This document shows, piece by piece, positions 19,492 to 31,285 of a DNA stretch of 64,000 nt. The DNA is from Ascoidea rubescens DSM 1968. Lineage: Eukaryota > Ascomycota > Saccharomycetes > Ascoideales > Ascoideaceae. A program made the position numbers and the translations under genes. The first letter of the stretch is position 1. Every line of letters begins with the position of its first letter. Location of the stretch: positions 871,657 to 935,656 of the forward strand of contig NW_017962915.1 in the NCBI RefSeq assembly GCF_001661345.1, written 5' to 3'. The notes under the pieces were generated by a model. That model was not told the origin of the DNA, made no database searches, and worked only from the letters and a program-made list of their open reading frames with translations.

Positions 19492-19710
19492 TTAACGAGC
19501 TTCAAATTGAACCATTCTTCTTGTTCTTGCTTTATAAAGAATTCTATGACCACATTCTTTGCATCTAACAGGTTCATTTTTACCTAAAGTAAAAGGAACA
19601 GCACAAGAAGCACAGACATATTTGATTCCGTAGTTTTTGAAACTAGAAACACCAGCAGCAGCAGCAGCTAAATTTGATTGAGTTGGGGGAACAAAACCTT
19701 CTCTATTCAT
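19492..19710 (-). CDS. RPC10: RNA polymerase I/II/III shared subunit Rpb12
   Basis: A 72-residue protein (S. cerevisiae 70). It starts [10 protein letters not shown] and carries the zinc-binding pairs Cys33-x2-Cys36 and Cys50-x2-Cys53. It ends with the conserved block [19 protein letters not shown]. Rpb12/Rpc10 is present in all three nuclear RNA polymerases and stabilises the Rpb2-Rpb3 contact. The gene is intronless and diverges from ECM2 across a 229 bp promoter containing a CACGTG box. Two further Pol II subunit genes (RPB2, RPB7) lie in the same window. Confidence 0.97.
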   Translation of the reverse strand: MNREGFVPPTQSNLAAAAAGVSSFKNYGIKYVCASCAVPFTLGKNEPVRCKECGHRILYKARTRRMVQFEAR

Positions 19711-19819
19711 TTTGATTAGTAATTTTATTGGTTGATGGCAAAAATTGGAGCTCGATATGTGGAATCAAAAAAATGGAAAATAAAAGATTAAAAAATAAAG
19801 TAAAAAAAAAGCTGTAAAC

Positions 19820-19825
19820 CACGTG
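19820..19825. promoter_or_regulatory. CACGTG box between RPC10 and ECM2
   Basis: CACGTG in the 229 bp divergent promoter, about 110 bp from each start codon. It is a Cbf1-type E-box by sequence. Confidence 0.4.
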
Positions 19826-19939
19826 CATTGGAGATTTTATTTCGATGATTTGCAATATATCATAGTATTATTTTTGAAATTAATTTTAATTTTTAACATA
19901 ATAGATGGTTAATAAGAGCAATAAAAAATTGAAAATAAT

Positions 19940-21202
19940 ATGGAGGATATTAATGAAACTGAGGTGCCAGCAATTTGCGAGAAATGTTTGGGTAGTAATC
20001 CATTCATCAATATGATTAAAGAGAAAGAAGGCAAACAATGTAAATTATGTACCAGACCTTATACTAGTTTTGGATGGATGAGTATTAATGAAACTGTTAA
20101 TAGTAATAACAGTAAAGTGAGGAAGAAGAATTATTTGACTACAAAGTTTTGTTTGACTTGCGCCAGACAAAGAAACTGTTGTCAAGTTTGTATGTTAGAT
20201 TTAACATATGGAATACCATTACATTTAAGAGATGCAGCATTTCGAATGTCTGGGGTTAAGAATAAATTTAATGTGAATTATTCGAAGAATGAGGTTACAA
20301 AGCGATATATAGCGCAAGAGGAAGACAAGAAGTATTTAAAATTGAAGTATAATAAAGAGAATAAAGACCAGCTATTAATTAAAAACGACTCTGAATTTGA
20401 GGGAAAAGAAGAAGAAGGATTGAATCAAAATGAGAATGATAATGAGGAAAAAGCTAAAAAGATGGCAAAGGAAATACTAGAGAAATTGGCTCAAAATCAA
20501 AGAAGGATTAATAATAGCAGCAAAGTTAATCATAGTCACCAAAGATATGAGAGCAAGAAGACTAATTACAATGGAGATACTATGAACAATAATTACAATA
20601 ATTTGAATTCAGTTGATATAAGTAAACTTATATCAAGATTACCATTTAATGGAAACTTAAAGGTTCCCAAAGATGAAACAATCAAATCGTTTTTCTTATT
20701 TGGTATTAATGATGAGTTGCCACAATACACTATAAAAGAGTTTTTTGAAGACTTAATAATCAAACATAGATCGAATAATGAGGGTAATCGTAATAAGTTG
20801 GCGAAAAATGAAAATATAGTATCTACGATAATAGTAAAGCATCAGTCAAGATGTGGGTTTATATCGTTTGATAAGAGAGAAAATGCTGAACTATTGTCTC
20901 GAATAATTGATAAGCCGAGAGAATTGAAAGGGCCTGGGATTGTGTTGATCAAGAACAATCCCATAAGAATAAGCTGGAGCAAGATTAAAAACCTTGGAAA
21001 CGACAGCATACAGCAGCGAAAGATTGCTATGATTGTTCGAAAGCAAATGAAGCTTCTAGCTCAGAAGGATAGAGAGTTTAAGGAACACGGAAACAATGCA
21101 AATGCTGGCGTGAGCAGTGATGGAGGTTCTAGTGTGGTGCGAGCTCCTCCTGGAGCAGACAAGATAAAATACAAAGCAGTACAAACTGGATTTGAAGCCT
21201 GA
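19940..21202 (+). CDS. ECM2: Pre-mRNA splicing factor Ecm2/Slt11
   Basis: A 420-residue protein of the Ecm2/Slt11 (RBM22) family. The N-terminal zinc-finger region begins VPAICEKCLG and includes the Cys pairs CKLC, CLTCAR and CQVCMLDLTYGIP, in the order found in the family. A Lys/Glu/Asn-rich linker (about 125-220) follows, and then an RRM-like domain (about 245-350) with SRCGFISFDKRENAE as its RNP1-like strand. Ecm2 sits in the active spliceosome next to U6 and the intron 5' end as part of the NTC-related proteins. It is longer than S. cerevisiae Ecm2 (364), mainly in the linker and tail. An intact spliceosomal factor fits the intron-rich genes around it. Confidence 0.9.
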   Translation: MEDINETEVPAICEKCLGSNPFINMIKEKEGKQCKLCTRPYTSFGWMSINETVNSNNSKVRKKNYLTTKFCLTCARQRNCCQVCMLDLTYGIPLHLRDAAFRMSGVKNKFNVNYSKNEVTKRYIAQEEDKKYLKLKYNKENKDQLLIKNDSEFEGKEEEGLNQNENDNEEKAKKMAKEILEKLAQNQRRINNSSKVNHSHQRYESKKTNYNGDTMNNNYNNLNSVDISKLISRLPFNGNLKVPKDETIKSFFLFGINDELPQYTIKEFFEDLIIKHRSNNEGNRNKLAKNENIVSTIIVKHQSRCGFISFDKRENAELLSRIIDKPRELKGPGIVLIKNNPIRISWSKIKNLGNDSIQQRKIAMIVRKQMKLLAQKDREFKEHGNNANAGVSSDGGSSVVRAPPGADKIKYKAVQTGFEA

Positions 21203-21430
21203 TGGCCTGTGATATAATGTTTCGGTTTATGTATTGTAATTATAATTGTAATTGTAACTGTACTATAGCGGCGAGTGTTGGAGTATAGCGCATTTAAAGC
21301 CACAGAAAACGCCGGCGTGAAGAGGCGCATGCGTTTGAGAAAACACAGCACAAACAGCACAGACACAAAGAAAGTGCATACTACCCACTTCCACCAAAGA
21401 CACTCAAAGACACACCATTTACAGCACAAG

Positions 21431-22220
21431 ATGGACTCTCTTGACTCACCTCGTTCTACTGATCTCTCTGGGGCCTTTAAGATCACGAACTTGATTGTTG
21501 CTCTCTTTTCTGTACGTTGATTGATGCTGATGTGCTACACAGAACTGGCTACTAACAAACGCTTTCATTCTAGACATTATGTGGTCTCTCTGAGTTATTC
21601 CAAGGATTGTGAGTTGAACTGATTCCAAAGTGCTTTACTTGAGCTGAATTGTAGCATTCCATTTACTAACACAATTACAGAACTGGTGTATGTTAACGAC
21701 TTTATTTTGTGCCTTATTCACAGACAATTTTTCTAGGTCTACTAACGCTTACCGGCAGTTTATTTTGGGACTTTATGCAATTGCATTCGGGTTATTGGTT
21801 GGCTATCTTGGTAAGCATAGAATAGTTATTTACAATTCATTCCTGTACAAGTTCAATTGCAAATACTAACCTACTTGTTTCAGAATTTAATGTTCCTCCT
21901 CAAGTGATCAACTACGCTTCATTTTTATTCTCCTTTATTGGAAGAGGGTTTTGTATGTATATTTTTAATGTTTCTCTGCGTTCTGCTTTTTTTGACGACT
22001 ACAAAACAGCTCAATTACTAACAGTGCTGTTATTTTCCTAGTTTATCTTTTGATTGGTACAATTGTTGGTCATGATCACTTTCTTAAGGTCTTCCCCGGC
22101 TTCATCATCGCGTTGGTTGGAATTGGCTACATTGTGTTGGAATTCATCCCAACCATCATGCCTCCTGAGAACATGAGAAGTGAGGGCACCCTCAACGTCG
22201 ATGACGACGATGTCATCTAA
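21431..22220 (+). CDS. TVP15: Golgi membrane protein Tvp15, six exons with a 7-nt microexon
   Basis: Exons: 21431-21511, 21574-21608, 21681-21687 (7 nt), 21759-21810, 21884-21952 and 22042-22220. The five introns are 62, 72, 71, 73 and 89 nt, with donors GTACGT, GTGAGT, GTATGT, GTAAGC and GTATGT. Each has a perfect TACTAAC and a CAG/TAG acceptor. The spliced protein has 140 residues (S. cerevisiae Tvp15 143). It has four hydrophobic helices and the family segments AFGLLVGYLEF, PPQVINYASFLFSFIGRG and FPGFIIALVGIGY. Tvp15 is a COPI-associated Tlg2-vesicle protein of the late Golgi. Exon 2 joins exon 4 only out of frame; the 7-nt exon AACTGGT supplies Leu-Thr-Gly and restores it. The C-terminus is acidic (DDDDVI). 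Confidence 0.9.
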
Positions 22221-22320
22221 GTACTCCGACCGTAATACACACCACAGCACTTCCACTACCTCTCTCTCTCCGTCTCCTACTTGCCCAAAAGGGAACACGA
22301 TATAATCAAAACAGCCTCGT

Positions 22321-22326
22321 CACGTG
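22321..22326. promoter_or_regulatory. CACGTG box upstream of VPH1
   Basis: TCACGTGT about 135 bp upstream of the VPH1 first-exon ATG. It is followed by an (ATCT/TTTC) pyrimidine run at 22345-22372. Confidence 0.4.
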
Positions 22327-22459
22327 TATTCCTTACACTTGTTCATCTCTATCTTTCTTTCTTTCTTTCTTTGTAGCTATGAGTAGAAAGCCATTGTCCG
22401 ATAGCGAATCGCTTTCTCTGCCATTGCTTTTTTTTGTTTGTATATGAATATTTACCACA

Positions 22460-25457
22460 ATGAACACTCAAGAATCTATTTTCCGTATGTGCTTCTATCT
22501 CAATCCAATCAGTATCTTGATTCTTGGTGACATCTTGAATCCATATGATACGCTTTGATCTGTTTTTAATTCGGCCTTCATTTGATCCAAATCTCTCATA
22601 TGTATTCAATGATTACCATTACTAACCTTTTACATTTATAGGCTCTGCGGATATGTCTTTAATCCAAATCTACGTTGCAGCTGAAATAGTTCGAGACGTT
22701 ATTGCAGCGTTTGGCTCTATGAGCAACGTTCAGTTCAGAGACTTGAATAAAAATATAAGCTCATTTCAAAGAAACTATGTCAACGAAATTAGAAGATTTG
22801 ATAATACTCAAAGACAATTACGTTATCTATACAAAATAATCAACGATCAACATCTAGCAATAAACTTAAATTATCAATTAATTGATAGTAATATCAACCT
22901 CAACAATAATAATGAAAGCGAAAACAACAACGAAAATGAAATTCAAAATGAATCTATAATTGGAAATATTTACGATCCAATAGACTTCGATCCAACAACT
23001 CAAAACAAAATCCAATATTCCCCCCCTTTAAAATCCTCCAAAATTGATCAACTTATTGAACTAATCTCTCATTATGAACTGAAAATTAATGATCTATCAA
23101 CTAATTTGCGAAATCTATCTCAAAAGAAATACAACCTAATTGAAAATAGACACGTACTATTAATTTCAAATAATTTTTTCTCTCGTCAAAGTCAATTAAA
23201 CCAAAATAATAATATCGATAACAGATTCTCTATTGATAGCTCACATCATGATAATTCTCCTCTTTTAGTAGAAGAACAATCAATTCATTTGGATTTTCCT
23301 ACAAATCATATTCCTAATAATGACTCAAATATAATCGAAAACGCTATAATAAATTCAAATCCATTACCTGCCATAGACTTCATAATCGGCACTATAGAAA
23401 GAGACAAAATAGATAAAGTCCAAACAATTCTTTGGAGAACTCTTAGAGGTAACTTGTTTTTTAATCATATACCTATAGATGATCCAATAGTTGATGAATC
23501 CACAAACGAAAATATTCTAAAAGATGTCTTTATAATCTACACTCATGGTAAAAATTTGATCAATATTACAAAAAAAGTACTAATATCTTTAAACGCCAAA
23601 GTTTTCAACATCAACAATAATTACCAAAATGATTTTAACGACAATAATTATCAAAATGACCTAAACACTCTTAATAGCAAATTAGATGATTTAAATCAAG
23701 TTCTTGATCAGACTCAACAAACCTTAAACTTGGAATTATCCCTAATATCTGATAAAATCTACTATTGGTCAATCTTAATTAAAATGGAGAAATCAATTTT
23801 TATAACAATGAATAAATTTGATTTTGATAATTCAAGACATACTCTAATTGCTGAGGGTTGGGTACCAACTTATGATATCCAATTACTTAAAAATGCCCTA
23901 AGAGATATAACTGATAGAGCTTCTCTATCTAACATGGATCCAATAAACACTTCTCAAACTGTCGCAGTGGTAAATGTTTTAAAAACAAATAGAACTCCTC
24001 CAACTTTTCATAAAACAAACAAATTTACACAGGTTTTTCAAAATTTATGCGATTCTTATGGAATTGCAACATATAGAGAAGTTAACCCTGGATTGCCAAC
24101 AATAGCAACTTTTCCTTTTATATTTGCTTTAATGTTTGGTGATCTTGGCCACGGTTTTATATTAATGTTAGTCGGTTTATATCTTATTATAAATGAATTG
24201 AAATTTTCAAAAATTAAAAAAGATGATATGTTTGATATGATATATTCTGGTAGATATTTAATTTTTTTAATGGGTGTTTTTTCAATGTTCACTGGCTTGG
24301 TTTATAATGATATCTTTTCAATTCCAATGACTCTTTTTAAATCTGGCTGGGAATGGCCAAAGGATTTTAATCCAGGTGATTCAATTGAAGCAACACAAAA
24401 TCCCAACCATCCCGTTTATTTTCTTGGAATCGATTCTGCCTGGCATGGTACTGATAATGCTTTACTATTCTTAAATTCTTATAAAATGAAATTATCCATA
24501 TTAATCGGTTTTATTCATATGCTTTATTCATTATGTTTTTCTTGCGTTAATTATAAATTTTTCAATTCAAAGATTGATTTGATAGGTAATTTTATTCCAA
24601 GTATTTTATTCATGTCAAGTATATTTGGTTATCTCTGCATAACAATTGTCTATAAATGGTGTGTTGACTGGTATAAAATTAATAAGCCTCCACCAAGTCT
24701 ATTAAATATGCTAATTAACATGTTTTTATCTCCAGGTACAATTGATGAAGAATTGTATCCTGGTCAGGCTTTTGTTCAAGTTTTCCTATTGCTTGTTGCA
24801 TTAATATGTGTTCCTTGGTTATTGCTATATAAACCAATGGCGTTGAGAAGCAAGCACAACGCCGCTGTTAATTCCGGCTATACCTCTTTGCATGAAGCAG
24901 AACTTGAGGATTTTAGTAACAGAATACAGGATAATATAAGTGTTAGCAACAGTCAATTTGTTATTGTTGATTATGAAGATAACTCGGATGGAGAAGTAGA
25001 TGTGGATTATAGAATTAATACTGAAATAACAACCGGTTTATCGGAAGAAAGTCAGCAAAAAAATTTTGATTTTGGTGATATAATGATTCATCAAGTTATT
25101 CATACAATTGAATTCTGTTTAAATTGCGTTTCTCATACTGCCTCATACCTTCGTTTATGGGCTTTATCATTGGCTCATTCACAATTATCAACTGTCTTAT
25201 GGGGAATGACTATAAGCAGTGCATTCAGTGTTTCTAAAACAAGTTTTGGGACTGTGATTTTTGCGTTTTTCATGTTTGCAATGTGGTTTGTATTGAGTGT
25301 TTGTGTATTAGTTATAATGGAAGGTACTTCAGCAATGTTACACGCTTTAAGATTGCATTGGATTGAATCAATGTCAAAATTTTTCCAAGGAGAAGGTTAC
25401 GCTTATGAACCTTTTTCATTTAAACAAGTTATAGAGGATGGTGATGATGATATATAA
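22460..25457 (+). CDS. VPH1: V-type ATPase subunit a (Vph1/Stv1), 2 exons
   Basis: Exon 1 is 22460-22484 (25 nt), the intron is 22485-22641 (GTATGT, TACTAAC at 22620-22626, TTATAG) and exon 2 is 22642-25457. Splicing adds the conserved start MNTQESIFRSADM to an open frame that otherwise begins inside the protein. The product has 946 residues. The N-terminal cytosolic half contains VQFRDLN, FQRNYVNEIRR and ILWRTLRGNLFF. It is followed by about eight membrane helices, with GDLGHG, the INMFLSPGTIDEELYPGQ loop and SHTASYLRLWALSLAHSQLS. The arginine of the last motif (near residue 845) is required for proton transfer. Asn-rich inserts near residues 90-115 and 205-240 explain the extra length. It acidifies vacuole or Golgi as part of Vo; which of the two S. 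cerevisiae paralogues it matches is unclear. Confidence 0.95.
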
Positions 25458-25801
25458 ATTTTTGTTTTTATTTGTTTTATTTTCAATTTGATAAAAGATA
25501 TTCTTGTATTTTTAAGGTTTTTGGTATTTTGTAGTAATAATATTGAATAAAATATGATTTTAATTAGTTGAAAAAAATTCGGTTTAATAAAAGAACATCA
25601 TAAAAATAAAAATAAAAATAAAAATGAAAATAAAAATGAAAATAAAAACTAAAGAATAAAATTACAATTCTCAAATAAAAAGTTCAAAAATCCAATAAAA
25701 TAAGTGTAGTTGATATATGCAATACAAATTAATTTCTAATTCTTTGAGTTTTAGAAGTAAACACTAAATTTAAAATAATTTATAATACTTTTACTGTTTA
25801 A
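25458..25801. other. Convergent 3' region VPH1/NOP58
   Basis: AT-rich, with a run of AAAAAT/AAAATG hexamers at about 25600-25650. Nothing else seen. Confidence 0.65.
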
Positions 25802-27616
25802 TTATTTTTTATCTTTCTTCTTTTTATCTTTCTTGTCTTTTTTATCTTTTTTATCTTTTTTGTCTTTTTTGTCTTTCTTTGGGATCTTTACAGGTACTTC
25901 ATTTTTGATATCTTCATCATCGTCTTCATCTATCTTTCTCTTTTTGCTTTTCTTTTCCTTTTTCTCTTTCTTGTCTTTTTTCTCTTTTTTTGCAACTACT
26001 TTTTCCTCAAAATCTTCATTTATAGCTACTTCTTCATTGTCCTCTTTCTTTAAAAGTAACTCATCCTTGTCCTCTTCATCATCGTTATCTTCATCTTTCT
26101 TTTTACTTTTCTTCTCCTTTTTATCTTTCTTTTCCTTCTTTTCCTTCTTCTCTTTCTTTTCCTTCTTTTCTTTTTTCTCTTTCTTTTCTTTTTTCTCTTT
26201 CTTTTCTTTTTTCTCTTTCTTTTCTTTTTTCTCTTTCTTTGTATTTTCTTTTATTGCTACACTTTCATCATCACTCTCATCATCCGAGTCTACTTCTTTC
26301 ATAGAAACATCTGGTAAAGCATCAGCATCAACGTTATAAGCTCTGGCTTCGGTTATATTAAATTTTGGATCATTTTTGTTGATTTTTGTTGAGGTTTTTA
26401 AATCCCTCCCTTCTAAAATGCTCAATCTTTCTTCAACTTTAGATCTAACCTGAATACCCAAGTCACCATTATCATCTCTTTCCTCAGCTAAAGCATCGTA
26501 TCTTAATGCAAGAGAAGCTTTTGCTGCCAACACTCTAGCAATTTTACCCTTATTTTTACCGGTTGCTTGACCAACTAAAGAGGCATGATAAATCAAACCA
26601 TATTTTGGTGTATCATGCTTTGTTTTTAAAGCTCTGAATAAGGCTTTTTCAGAACCAAGAATTTGAACAGTTGAAGCAGGGGCCTTGGCCAAAGAAATTA
26701 AAGAACCAGCGTGAGCTATTAACCTGGCGCCAACCAATTCACCAAGTAAAGCAGTTAAATTTGGAGCGATTGCTTTCATTCTTGATGTAAGATAATTAGA
26801 TAATTGTTCTCTGTAAGCAGAAAATTCAACAATTTGGTTTGCTAAGGCAGTAATATTTAATAAATCAATATCAGTAATTTCGGTACCCATCGAAACTTCG
26901 GCAGCAGATTTGACTCTTTCTTCTATTTCTTCAGGTAAGATATCAGCAAAGTCAGTTTCAAAACAATTAGATCTTATACCCATTTTTATGATAATTCTTG
27001 AATACGCAACAGAATCAGTAACAATTTTAGCTAATTCTGGAAAGTGCCACCCATACCATTCTTTACATCTCATTGCATATACATTTATTTCTTTATCTAA
27101 ATCATCCAACAAAGCAATTGCTTGAACAATCATAGTATCAACTTTATCAGCAGAAAACTTAAGTTTATGACGACCAATTGAATGAGATAAACCTAAGGAC
27201 ATTTTCGAAAGATCTTGATCGGTTAAGCCAGGTAATAAATCAGGTAAGTATTCTCTAATTGCCCTATATAAATCCAAGGAAGCAGCATCAGATATCAATG
27301 ATAAATTCAAACCTAATTTGTTGATAGCATTAGCTAACTTGGTATCAGAAACAACTAGTGTTGCTTTTTTAGAAGAAGTGCATTCTTTCAATAACTTTTC
27401 TAATTGAGGAGAAACTTTTCCTTCTATAATCGAATTCGATTCTTCTAAAGCATTTGCAGCAGAATCAAATTTAGAAAAAGCAGCAATTTTAAATTGTGAG
27501 GCAACTTTTTGAGAGGAATTTAAATCCTGTACAAGAGTTGTACTTTTGTAAATTTTTTTATCAGAAGATTTTAATAGAGCATAACCGGCAGCAGTTTCTG
27601 TTAACACAAAAGACAT
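25802..27616 (-). CDS. NOP58: Box C/D snoRNP core protein Nop58
   Basis: A 604-residue protein collinear with S. cerevisiae Nop58 (511). It has the N-terminal NOP5 domain ([21 protein letters not shown]), a central coiled coil and the Nop domain with [10 protein letters not shown] and [31 protein letters not shown]-type motifs. [22 protein letters not shown] and [11 protein letters not shown] follow. From about residue 440 the tail is a highly charged array of KKE/KKD units interrupted by acidic blocks, longer than in S. cerevisiae. Nop58 scaffolds fibrillarin in box C/D snoRNPs for rRNA 2'-O-methylation and processing in the nucleolus. An RRPE lies upstream, as in other ribosome-biogenesis genes. 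The tail's DNA (26100-26240) is repetitive and prone to length change. Confidence 0.96.
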   Translation of the reverse strand: MSFVLTETAAGYALLKSSDKKIYKSTTLVQDLNSSQKVASQFKIAAFSKFDSAANALEESNSIIEGKVSPQLEKLLKECTSSKKATLVVSDTKLANAINKLGLNLSLISDAASLDLYRAIREYLPDLLPGLTDQDLSKMSLGLSHSIGRHKLKFSADKVDTMIVQAIALLDDLDKEINVYAMRCKEWYGWHFPELAKIVTDSVAYSRIIIKMGIRSNCFETDFADILPEEIEERVKSAAEVSMGTEITDIDLLNITALANQIVEFSAYREQLSNYLTSRMKAIAPNLTALLGELVGARLIAHAGSLISLAKAPASTVQILGSEKALFRALKTKHDTPKYGLIYHASLVGQATGKNKGKIARVLAAKASLALRYDALAEERDDNGDLGIQVRSKVEERLSILEGRDLKTSTKINKNDPKFNITEARAYNVDADALPDVSMKEVDSDDESDDESVAIKENTKKEKKEKKEKKEKKEKKEKKEKKEKKEKKEKKEKKEKKDKKEKKSKKKDEDNDDEEDKDELLLKKEDNEEVAINEDFEEKVVAKKEKKDKKEKKEKKSKKRKIDEDDDEDIKNEVPVKIPKKDKKDKKDKKDKKDKKDKKKKDKK

Positions 27617-28506
27617 CTTGAAATACAGTTAAATTTTGAATTATTAAACCAAAATAACTGAAATCACACAAGATATAAGATTATGGTATACCTCCAACAC
27701 TAAAGAATATCAAGAAATCAATTTTTTCTAGCTCAAATTGAGATTGGATTTTTCAGTCTGAAAAATTTTTGCACAGCGAAAAAAAAGATTGAAAAATCTC
27801 AAATAGATCATGTGATACAAAACGTGAGCTTATATAATAATAATAATCAAATTTAGTGTTCAGTTAATATGCAAAACAATGTATGAATAATTAATTCAAC
27901 TTTATGGTTTGCATTTCAAGTTTTAAAAAAGTTTAAATGTTGATATGCAAGTCTGAATATCAAAATGCTTATTAAGTCTTAATTTTGAACAGTGTGTGTT
28001 CACCTTAAAGAAGGGAAATATTATTGTCAAATATATCTTTTTCATTTTCTCTCTCTCTAATATTGTTGTTTTCAAAAGGGAAAACATAAATTTTTGTTAA
28101 TTTGAGAAGAAATGTTAATTGTAATTTTCCATTTAGGTTGTTAATCTGCGAATTGAGATATTAATTAATCAACAAATTCAGATCAATAACCAATTATCTT
28201 TAATTGATGATTTAGATAAAATTTTAGTGATTTGAGAATTTCTAAATTTTATTATTGGTTTGATCTATTTTATAGGACTAAACACTAAACTAACCTTTTA
28301 ATCGCTATTTGTTTTTTTATTTTGGGCATTTTTATGTTGAATTCAATGATGGCCTAAATTAAATATTCTTGCAAATTTTTCTATTATCGGATTATTTTCT
28401 CTTGTATTTTACTTGTATCATTAGGCTTAGTACACATAAAAACCAAAAAAATAAACAAGTTTATTCATTTAATCATTTTCTCATCTGGTATAATCGTAAT
28501 TAGACA
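27617..28506. other. Divergent region NOP58 / FET3-like pseudogene
   Basis: 890 bp, AT-rich. The NOP58-proximal part carries the RRPE. The part next to the broken oxidase is featureless, and I did not find a clear iron-response motif. Confidence 0.6.
27759..27770. promoter_or_regulatory. RRPE element upstream of NOP58
   Basis: TGAAAAATTTTT matches the ribosomal RNA processing element (TGAAAAATTTT), bound by Stb3 in yeast, and lies about 143 bp upstream of the NOP58 start. No PAC motif was seen next to it. Confidence 0.55.
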
Positions 28507-30208
28507 ATGAGTTTATTTAGCTTGTTTCTAATAACAATCCTATCTACTTTAGCTAACAATGCACAAGCTGAAACACACACATGGTACTTTGAAGTTACCT
28601 ATGTTGATGCAAATCCTGATGGCCGTTTTAATAGAACTGTTGTTGGGTTTAACAATACTTGGCCATTGCCAACTTTAGAGGTCGATAAAGGAGATAGGGT
28701 TCAGCTTTATTTGATCAATGGTTTAGGGAATCAAAATACCTCCACATTTTCATGGCTTATTTCAAAATGGTTCAAATCAAATGGATGGACCAGAAATGGT
28801 TACACAATGTACAATTGTTCCGGGTCAAACAATGTTATATAACTTTTCCGTTGGTAACCAAGTTGGTGCTTATTGGTATCATTCACACACAAAAGGACAA
28901 TACGGCGATGGCATAAGAGCAGCATTTATTATTCACGATTCTGATTTTCCATATGATTACGATGAGGAAACAGTTATAACGGTTAGTGAGTGGTATCATG
29001 ATGATTCTGCAACTCTTGATAGATCTTTTTTAAACCTTTATAATCCCATAGAAGCTGAGCCAATTCCACAAAATCTTTTATTTAACGATACAAGAAATGA
29101 TTCTTGGGTTTTCGAGCCAGGAAAGACATACTTGGCACATATCATTAACATTGGTGCATTTGTTTCTCAATATCTGTATATTGAAAACCATACAATGACT
29201 GTTATTGCTGTTGATGGTATTTATGTTCAACCAAGTGAAACTGAAATGATATATATTACTGTTGCTCAAAGATATTCAGTTCTTATTCGGGCTAAAAATT
29301 CTACAGATAAAAACTATGCCTTTATTTAAAAATTTGATGATGATATGTTGGACATTATGCCATTTGATTTATTATTAAATGCAACCAATTATATGGTTTA
29401 TGATGAAAATGAATTGCCAGGTGAATACTATGTTGATTCAATTGACGATTTTCTTGATGATTTTTATTTGCAGCCCTTAAAAGAGGAAGAAATTTATGAC
29501 GATTACGATTTTGAAACTACTGTTGATGTTGTGATGGATAATCTTGGAGATGGCATTAACTATGCGTTTTTCAATAATATTACTTATGTCAAACCCAAAG
29601 TTCCAACTTTAATTACTGCAAACTTTGAAGATAAATCAGATCTGATTGCTTTCAATGGGTCGAATCATGGAGGTTGGCCAGAATATCCAATGAGAAGAGA
29701 CACTATTTATGTGAGACCACAGTCATATTTTGTTATTAGATTTAGAGCTGATAACCCAGGTGTTTGGTATTTCCATTGCCATATTGAATGGCATTTAAGT
29801 CAGGGTTTAGCATTAACAATAATTGAGGCACCATTGGAAATACAGAAAAATGAAAATCAGCAATTGACAGAAAACTATGCTAGCATTTGCGAAGCAGCAG
29901 GTATTAGTCTTGTTGGAAATGCAGCTAGTAATTCGGAAGATTTTCTTGATTTAAGTGATGAGGATGTTCAACCCAAACCACTACCAGGTGGATTTACTGC
30001 TAGAGGTATTGTTGCCTTGGTATTTTCATGCGTTACTGGTGTTTTGGGTATTTTCATGATTAGCGTTTATGGTTTATCTGATATTAAAAACATTGAGGAA
30101 AAAGTTGCAAATGGGCTTGATCTTAATTTCCTTTTTGAAGAAGGAACAACAACAACAGAGGCTTCTTCAACTGGCGAGGGAACCAACCCCAAAGGCAATC
30201 TTTCTTAA
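28507..30208 (+). pseudogene. FET3: Broken Fet3-type multicopper ferroxidase
   Basis: The locus reads as a Fet3-like type I membrane ferroxidase split into three open pieces. It has a signal peptide, the first cupredoxin domain, the HSH copper motif (AYWYHSHTKGQ), the AEPIPQNLLFND region, PEYPMRRDT, the copper motif FHCHIEWH and a C-terminal membrane helix. Three lesions are visible. First, two bases are missing near 28747, where the Met before HFHG should be, which shifts the frame. Second, TAA at 29327-29329 stands in frame where homologues have Gln before KFDD. Third, an in-frame gap of roughly 55-60 residues lies between GSN and PEYP; it removes the HPFHLHGH copper-binding block. Fet3 oxidises ferrous iron for uptake with Ftr1. 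The intact C-terminal frame suggests recent decay. A functional copy must exist elsewhere if the pathway is used. Confidence 0.9.
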
Positions 30209-30660
30209 TTTTTTATAAATATTCAAAGAAATAATATTTATTTTTGCTTTTAGTTTATTAGTGTTATTGCCGATTCATTTAGTAGCTTGCTTAATAGTTT
30301 AATATAACGATTCTATTGATATTAATAATGTTCATTCATAATTATAGTATTATTAGTATACAGGTATATAAGATCTTTTGATTTTTTTTCTTCTTTTATT
30401 GTTTGGAATCGCGAGCAAAATACCTTTTTCTGAATATTAAACAATTCTTTTTTAACAGAAGTATTTTATTGAGAGAGAAAAAATGCAAAAGAGAAAAAGT
30501 AATCATCGGAAGACAAAATATAATATAAATTATCAATATTAAAGGCATAAATGTGTCGAAAAAAAAAAATACAAAAAGCAAATATTAATTAATTTGGATA
30601 TTCACAACATTTGTTGATTTTGAATCAAATTGCAATTAAAATAATTGTTTTATTTATAAT
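30209..30660. other. Convergent 3' region, pseudogene/RCF1
   Basis: AT-rich with no gene; the minus-strand 61-codon frame here is Phe/Leu-rich and looks random. Confidence 0.65.
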
Positions 30661-31285
30661 TTAATCGACTTGATCTACATTTAAATTTTTGTTTTCAGCT
30701 TTTTTAGCATCAGATTCCGCTGTATTCAATTGTTTCTTAGCAGTCTCTAGCTTTTCAATTTCTTTTCTTTCCAATTCAGCAGCTTCTAATTTTGCAGCCC
30801 TAACATACTCGGCTCTTCTTTGCCTTTGTTTGATTTCAAGATCTCTTTTTTCTAATTCTTCAATCCACAAACGTTCTCTGATTTTGGCCTTTTCGGCTAG
30901 TAATTCTTCTCTGGATCTGGTGGTTTGTTTAGATTTATTTTCATAAAGAATACCACCAGCAACTAGAACAACTATGGTGAAAGCTTGAAAACCAACTCTG
31001 TATCTGAACCACTTTTGAGCAGCAGCTCTATTACCATTTCTAACAGCTTTTGCTGCTAATGTTACAGCACCACATGTTAATAAAATACCACCAGTGACCA
31101 ATGGCTCCTCTTTAAGATGCTTTAAAAACTTTTGGCCAAAACTCAATGGACTGGAAAAACAATATAATAGGCAATTGTTAGTACCAAGACTCGATCCTTG
31201 TCCCAGCAAGGGAAAAAAACGATTGATCTCCAACTTACGTTACGGTTTTGTCCAAGGAATCGAAACTGGAGGGCAAATCAGACAT
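30661..31285 (-). CDS. RCF1: Respiratory supercomplex factor 1, HIG1 domain (2 exons)
   Basis: On the minus strand exon 1 is 31285-31239 (47 nt), the intron is 31238-31151 (GTAAGT; TACTAAC at 31177-31183; TTTCCAG) and exon 2 is 31150-30661. The spliced protein has 178 residues and begins MSDLPSSFDSLDKTVTPLSF, matching the Rcf1 start (MSRMPSSFD in S. cerevisiae). The unspliced open frame gives an N-terminus that is translated intron. The HIG1 domain has two helices around EEPLVTGGILLTCGAVTLAA and RVGFQAFTIVVLVAGGILYE. A long Glu/Arg/Lys coiled coil follows with the motif KAKIRERLWIEELEKRD. Rcf1 links complexes III and IV in the mitochondrial inner membrane and assists cytochrome oxidase assembly. 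Confidence 0.93.

Noticed and set aside
25833-26339. 168-codon Ser/Phe-rich plus-strand ORF
   Set aside because: Shadow of the Lys/Glu repeat of NOP58 on the other strand.
31151-31233. N-terminal extension of the unspliced RCF1 frame
   Set aside because: It is intron sequence; exon 1 at 31239-31285 gives the conserved MSDLPSSFD start.
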